From the NCBI RefSeq assembly GCF_001949145.1, contig NW_019091359.1, positions 3,724,472 through 3,788,471 of the forward strand: a stretch of DNA of 64,000 nucleotides. Direction: 5' to 3'. This document shows, in pieces, positions 58,991-64,000 of the stretch (positions are counted from its first letter, which is position 1; every line of letters starts with the position of its first letter). The DNA comes from Acanthaster planci (taxonomy: Eukaryota; Echinodermata; Asteroidea; Valvatida; Acanthasteridae). The position numbers and the translations under genes are program-made. The notes under the pieces are model-generated. The model was not told the origin of the DNA and searched no databases. It saw only the letters and a list, made by a program, of their open reading frames with translations.

Positions 58991-61923
58991 CCGGGGTCGA
59001 CAAGATGTATTCGAATATGGGTCCCATAATGATAACCAACTGCGCCTGGCAACACTGTTGTAGCGATTCAAAAGGAACTCTTTGGCCACGCACATGCGCC
59101 GCACGGGCATTTAAATTGCAAACCCGCCATCAGGGATCAGGTCACAATAATATCACGTGCACCGTGTGGTTGATCTCTGTGGCTTATGCTGACTTGAGCA
59201 CAGAGGGTGTCTGCCAGCTATGATGGATTAGAAATGATGGTTCCCTTGGGCTGACGACTGTGTTTTTATTGCTCAATAAAAATGGAGGTGTCTTAACCCT
59301 TGGGCACCATCTATGACATCAAAAGTTCATTTTCAACACCAATGTTGTTCACTGAGTAACGCATCACGCAAATACCTCCCACAGAAAGATTCTGTAAAAG
59401 AACCTGCTGTATATTCGTACTAAATCAGGAGTTTTCTCACAAGGATTACATCTTTTTAAAGAAATTACGTATAAAATTGATAATGGTCGACTCAACTCTT
59501 TTCCTTCTCAGAAACAAATCTCAAACGACAAATGCATAAGATTTTCCAACAGTGGATACTGACAACATAAACATTGACGTCATGCACGTATTATATACTT
59601 GTTTATAATGGAGGTCTGCTCAATGCAGAGGTACGGCAGACAAGATTTATATTGTTTACGATTTTCCAGACGAAAATGAAAACATTCAAGCACGGCTGTT
59701 CCCGTATAGGAACACGCGTACGGGCGATCTGTCGGCACGACACCCTGCCGGGTGACCCGCGTGTGTGATACGTGGAGTCCATGAACGCTGGCTGCGGAAG
59801 GACACGAAAAGGTCATCACTGTGACAGTGTGCAAGAAATAAAAAAATAAATTTCAGCAACTCCAAATTCATGTATGCAAAAAAAATGTTTTTATTAACTG
59901 TTTAATGAATTGCCTGTTAAGCTGAGTGGTGTGTTGTCAAGCTCGACACTTAGCCTGTGCACCCCCCTTCAGTCTGCAGGCATATCTGCATTGAAACACA
60001 ATAACATCTTAGCAGACATACATTCGTAATTTGGGAGGTGTTGTACAAAGTAATGTATTTTTATTTATGATTTATCAATGATTTTTTTTATTCCCCGGAA
60101 AACTTTCCTAGGGAGTGTTCCCACCCCTCCCCAAGTCACTCACTTAAATCGATCCTGACAAACCAAACCGCAAAATCTCGATGATTTCCGTCATCTTTCA
60201 AGTTATCGTGCAAACTGAGCAATAAACCATTTGAAAATCTACGATAATTGCTTGCATGTTCCTTCCACAAAGGAAACCAACTTGGGTAAAATCAACAGCC
60301 ATTATACTAACAACCGCTGTCCTGTTGTCCTTCCCGCGGAAAACCGGTTCGAGATGAGTTCCAGAGATTTGATCGACAAACACTGGTCACCTATCCGTGG
60401 TAGATGTACGCATTGTGCAAGATTGATATCATTGTTTACTATAAGAATCCCCGGTAAGTTGAATCATGACTGGTGATATTATTCAAACTAAGTTCGAATA
60501 CGTTGCGCGAGTATCGCTTAAAAGTGTTGATAAACTAAAAAGTCACGTCAGCTCAAGTATACATCTTTCTTTAATGCTATAAAATGATGCTCGTCAGAGA
60601 TGCAATTATCACCCCCCTTCTATATTATTCAACAACATTGAAAAGGCTCATGTTGACTACCTCTATTCTTCTACAAATCCTTTCTGTTTCTTGGTCAAAT
60701 TTACTTAGGCCTATATTAACCGTAATATGATTCCTTTCAGTGATCCTGAGCGTTGGTCACTTGGAGACCATACAGTGAGCTTCGAAGTGCCAACCACAAC
60801 CGTCCATGCATTCTCACAATTGGTCACGCTCCCGTAAGATTAACATTAAAGTGAGACAGTTATATGAGTCGTATTCATTGATCTTGGAGAAACATGACTC
60901 CATGACTCCATAAACCCTGTAACCTCGCTTGTTTAGGTGACGTTTTATTCTGTAGAACATCTACAAAGCATAGGAATCGTTGCACATGCACACATCGGAA
61001 CACCATCAATATTGAATGATATTGAATGAATCAATCTCTCCAAGTTAATTACAAACTTCATTAATTTGACCTTGGATAAAAAGAGTTAGTACAGTGGCTT
61101 GTTTTGGTACGCCTTATGTCGCACACATCCCATTTGTGGTCGTAAGCCCCTGTAGATGGCCAAAGCAACAAGTGCCGTCAATTTCAATTCTCAAAATCTC
61201 CCTGACTGTAACCAGTTTTTTTTTTCAAAGCAGGGCGACATGGATGCAAATCATATGCAAAGACGAATAGCTCATTCGCTTACCGTATTTCCAGCGGGCC
61301 ACCAGCTCCTTTCCTTGCAGAACGAAAAAAGAATCTCATTCGCTGGCGGGCGCGCAAATATTCGCCGACAGTGTGGTTCGGGCTTTGAACCTTGTAAGCG
61401 CAAGTGCGCCAGGTTGATGAGATGTGGAACTTGCTATACTACTGATGTGGCACACAAAGACAGACTAAAGACGAATGGGTACATACGGTCTCACATGATC
61501 TTATATCACAAGGCCCCTGACATGTTGTGGATCTATCTTCTTAACAGCCAGGCGGCTGTCACTGGAGTAATGCATATAATTTATTGGAGAATCGTACTTA
61601 CTTGACAAGGAAAATTAGGACACCAGATGATACTGAGGGTAACATGCGCTGTCACCCAGAGCGCGATAGTGCGCACGCGCGAATTTCATGGCACGAATGC
61701 TAACCTCCAGAGTTTCAAGTGGGTCAGGGTATTCTGGCTATTTTAACTGTGTAGTACCTTACACAACGATTATTCAGTACAATCACAGATACATTGACCT
61801 CATTTGAAGTGCTATTCACAATATTGTTTCCAAAACAGAAAAAGGTGCGGAACTCCACTTCTGCCAATTACGCTGGGCATGTGGGGCATTCCTCCTTGGG
61901 TCTCAGTGTACCCACATACTATG
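58991..61923. other. Intergenic
   Basis: No gene I can support. The longest frame (61156-61605, 149 aa) has scattered Cys/Arg but no recognisable domain. Confidence 0.4.
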
Positions 61924-62020
61924 GCATGGTGTTCTATAACCGCCAAATGTGTGTCGCGTCGTCCCGTCGCCCCGACGTCGTGGCGTCGCCTCCTTTTGTC
62001 ATTACTTTTATGCTGCGTAT
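61924..62020 (+). mobile_element. CGTCG-rich element, single end
   Basis: GCATGGTGTTCTATAACCGC, then a short CGTCG-rich run and CATTACTTTTATGCTG. This matches the end and part of the interior of the elements at 16649-18336. The opposite end is not visible. Confidence 0.65.
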
Positions 62021-64000
62021 AATGTATTACTTGGATGGATTCCTGTGCGAGAGCTCATTAATATTTTATGATCCTACGGGGTTTTACAATAAGACATGCC
62101 ATAATCAGAAGGGATCATAGAAACATTTCTATAAATCCCAAATTTGGGACTGATTGTTTCCACTTCAGGGTATTTTTTTCACAAAAAGCCCCAAATTGCG
62201 ACCTATTTTGGATAGAGGCGGGCGGCCATTACATTCAGAGCTGAGTGCAGAGTTTTACTACTTTTTGGGGGTATCTTGGGGGAAAGGTGAATAAAAACAG
62301 TTCACGTGGCTAACCCCCATAAAATTGAAATGATCTTCTGGCCATAATCTTGGATTTCCAGTGAAAAAACGCGGCGCTATTTTGGTCTGATTTTTCACTG
62401 TTTTCTATGGGCATGCGTATATTTGGTGTAGTGCAACCATTGATCTCCATCGCCATTGTGTGTGTACAAAATGTGCGGCAGTGGAATGGCGGCGCGCTGC
62501 GTTTCAGGAGGGTAATGTAATGCATTTAGTCAAAAGTGATTATGGAGAAAAAAAATCTAATGCAAGAGAATCATTTCTCGTCTTAACAGCCAATTTTTGT
62601 GAAATAACCCACTCGAAACTGATAATAATTAACCTGTTTTTTTCTGTTTGTTGTGTTTGTTTTGTTTTGTTTTTTCTTCATTTTCACACCTCTAGTCTAC
62701 GGTCTCGCTCGGGCAATGTTGTCACTTTGGGTCATTTCAATCGTAATTTGTTGAGTGTGTAAACATTAAAGTTCCACCAAGACCCGGTACCACAATAGGT
62801 TTTACATTATAATGTGCAAACTGTCCACGTGTTTTTCCGTCTGGTGTCAATGAGTCAACACTGAAAAACTTCATCAAATAAATGAAAAAAGCTTTAATTT
62901 TAATTTTAAAGAATCACGGAAAACACTGTACTGAAATTCATTCATTATACCGAATAAATGTATTGAAAACTGATAACTGTGAGAATCTTTTCTGTGAGCC
63001 CAAAATGAGCAGAACTTTGACTGCAAGCCAAACTAATTAAGTTTGTGCCACTTTCACCACAGTAGTTATAAATCAAATAAAAAAATTTAGTTCCAAACTT
63101 GATTAAAGATTTACATTTAACAACAACTTTCTGAAAAGAAAAAGGTCAGTGTTAACTGAGAACGAATTATTTTATAATTTAGACAAAGTTTCTTTCTTTG
63201 CGTTCATTGAATTTCCTTGCTTGTTACTTTACTCGACGAAAACGTCAGCTCTCTGGCTGTCGCTCTAGTTTCATCTCTGCCCTGAAGATGAATATTCCGT
63301 CACTCATATCACACTGTCTGTCACACGATTTGGGTTCAGTGCGTCTGCAGATCTCACATACACAAATCATGGCTTTCTTTGAGATTTTTCCAGTGAAATC
63401 TGGGGAAAATAAACGACAAATTAATCAGTCAGTTTTTAAAAGCACTTTTGCCGATAAATAATATTTCAAACAGTCCCAAGTATTATAGCATAAGGCGTGC
63501 AGAAACCTTCTGAATGTGCGAGTCACAATGTCAAAAACTGTTCCTTCTTCCAAACTTGATTTTACCATCGATCTCTGGCAATTCTCTGCTGCGCACACCT
63601 CAACCATTATTCTTTCCAAATTTATCCATTCCTAGGGCAGAATTTAGTTTTTCTTCAAAAATTGACGATTGAAGTACAATAACCTCAACCAGCAGTTTTG
63701 AAATCAAAATTCGGATTCATATAAGAGAAGCTGTCAGGGAGAGCATTTAATATTGACGACCATTGTTTGTGTGAATATGTACTTTTGCGTTTGCTACGGG
63801 ATTTTTGTGTTTTTGATTCTTTTATAATATTTGGATGATTTTTGATCTATTTTACTGTCCTTGTTCAGATTAATTCCTGTCAGTTGGAACCGCAATGGAA
63901 ATAAGTTGTTTAACTTTTTTGCGTTATCCCTACTATTTTTCCTTTTGGAAATCGTTGAGTTTGCTTTTCTGTAATTTAGTTTTTGTCATAACATTTTGTG
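62021..64000. other. Intergenic to window end
   Basis: AT-rich; no gene, RNA or repeat family recognised. The plus-strand frame at 63198-63461 has no domain. Confidence 0.4.

Noticed and set aside
61156-61605. 149-residue plus-strand open frame
   Set aside because: Contains Cys and Arg clusters but no recognisable motif, and the composition follows the local DNA.

Overview
The window reads as the genome of a marine invertebrate animal, probably a deuterostome or lophotrochozoan; the sequence alone does not settle which. Genes are split by GT-AG introns with consistent phases, intergenic DNA is AT-rich and full of dispersed repeats, and there is one 706-base run of N. Recognisable genes are two CNBD2-type cyclic-nucleotide-binding proteins, a KCTD-type BTB protein, three ectoine-synthase-like double-cupin proteins, a secreted Cu/Zn superoxide dismutase and a secreted acidic EF-hand protein. 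I rebuilt the multi-exon genes by hand from splice sites, reading-frame continuity and comparison of paralogs.

Layout. 1-5914 (+): a 5'-truncated CNBD2-like gene (12 exons). 6387-7061 (-): single-exon KCTD-like gene, tail-to-tail with it. 7813-21316 (-): three tandem ectoine-synthase-like genes at 7813-8595, 12578-13363 and 20546-21316. Between them lie a dead non-LTR retrotransposon (9537-11330), an inverted pair of CGTCGCCC-rich repeats (13473-14862) and a cluster of CGTCG-rich elements with terminal inverted repeats that contains the gap (16649-18336). 23313-34843 (-): a complete second CNBD2-like gene (17 exons, 742 aa). 36959-47667 (+): secreted Cu/Zn SOD (6 exons, 240 aa); one intron carries two satellite-like arms in inverted orientation. 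50362-56278 (-): small secreted EF-hand protein (2 exons, 180 aa). 56279-64000: no gene I can support; it holds a tRNA-derived SINE-like sequence and one end of the CGTCG-rich element.

The most unusual content is the ectoine-synthase-like array. Each protein looks like two EctC-type cupins fused head to tail. The N-terminal half has lost the expected metal ligands and the C-terminal half keeps them in copies 2 and 3. Copy 1 has lost two of the expected active-site residues. Copies 2 and 3 share a roughly 295-base tract that is almost identical, flanked by clearly diverged sequence, which suggests gene conversion. Each coding region is uninterrupted but has a splice-acceptor-like site 8-18 bases before its ATG. 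No ectA- or ectB-like gene is visible, so the substrate and product are open questions. The two CNBD2 paralogs flank this array in opposite orientations, and only the minus-strand one keeps the Glu and Arg expected in a working cyclic-nucleotide pocket.
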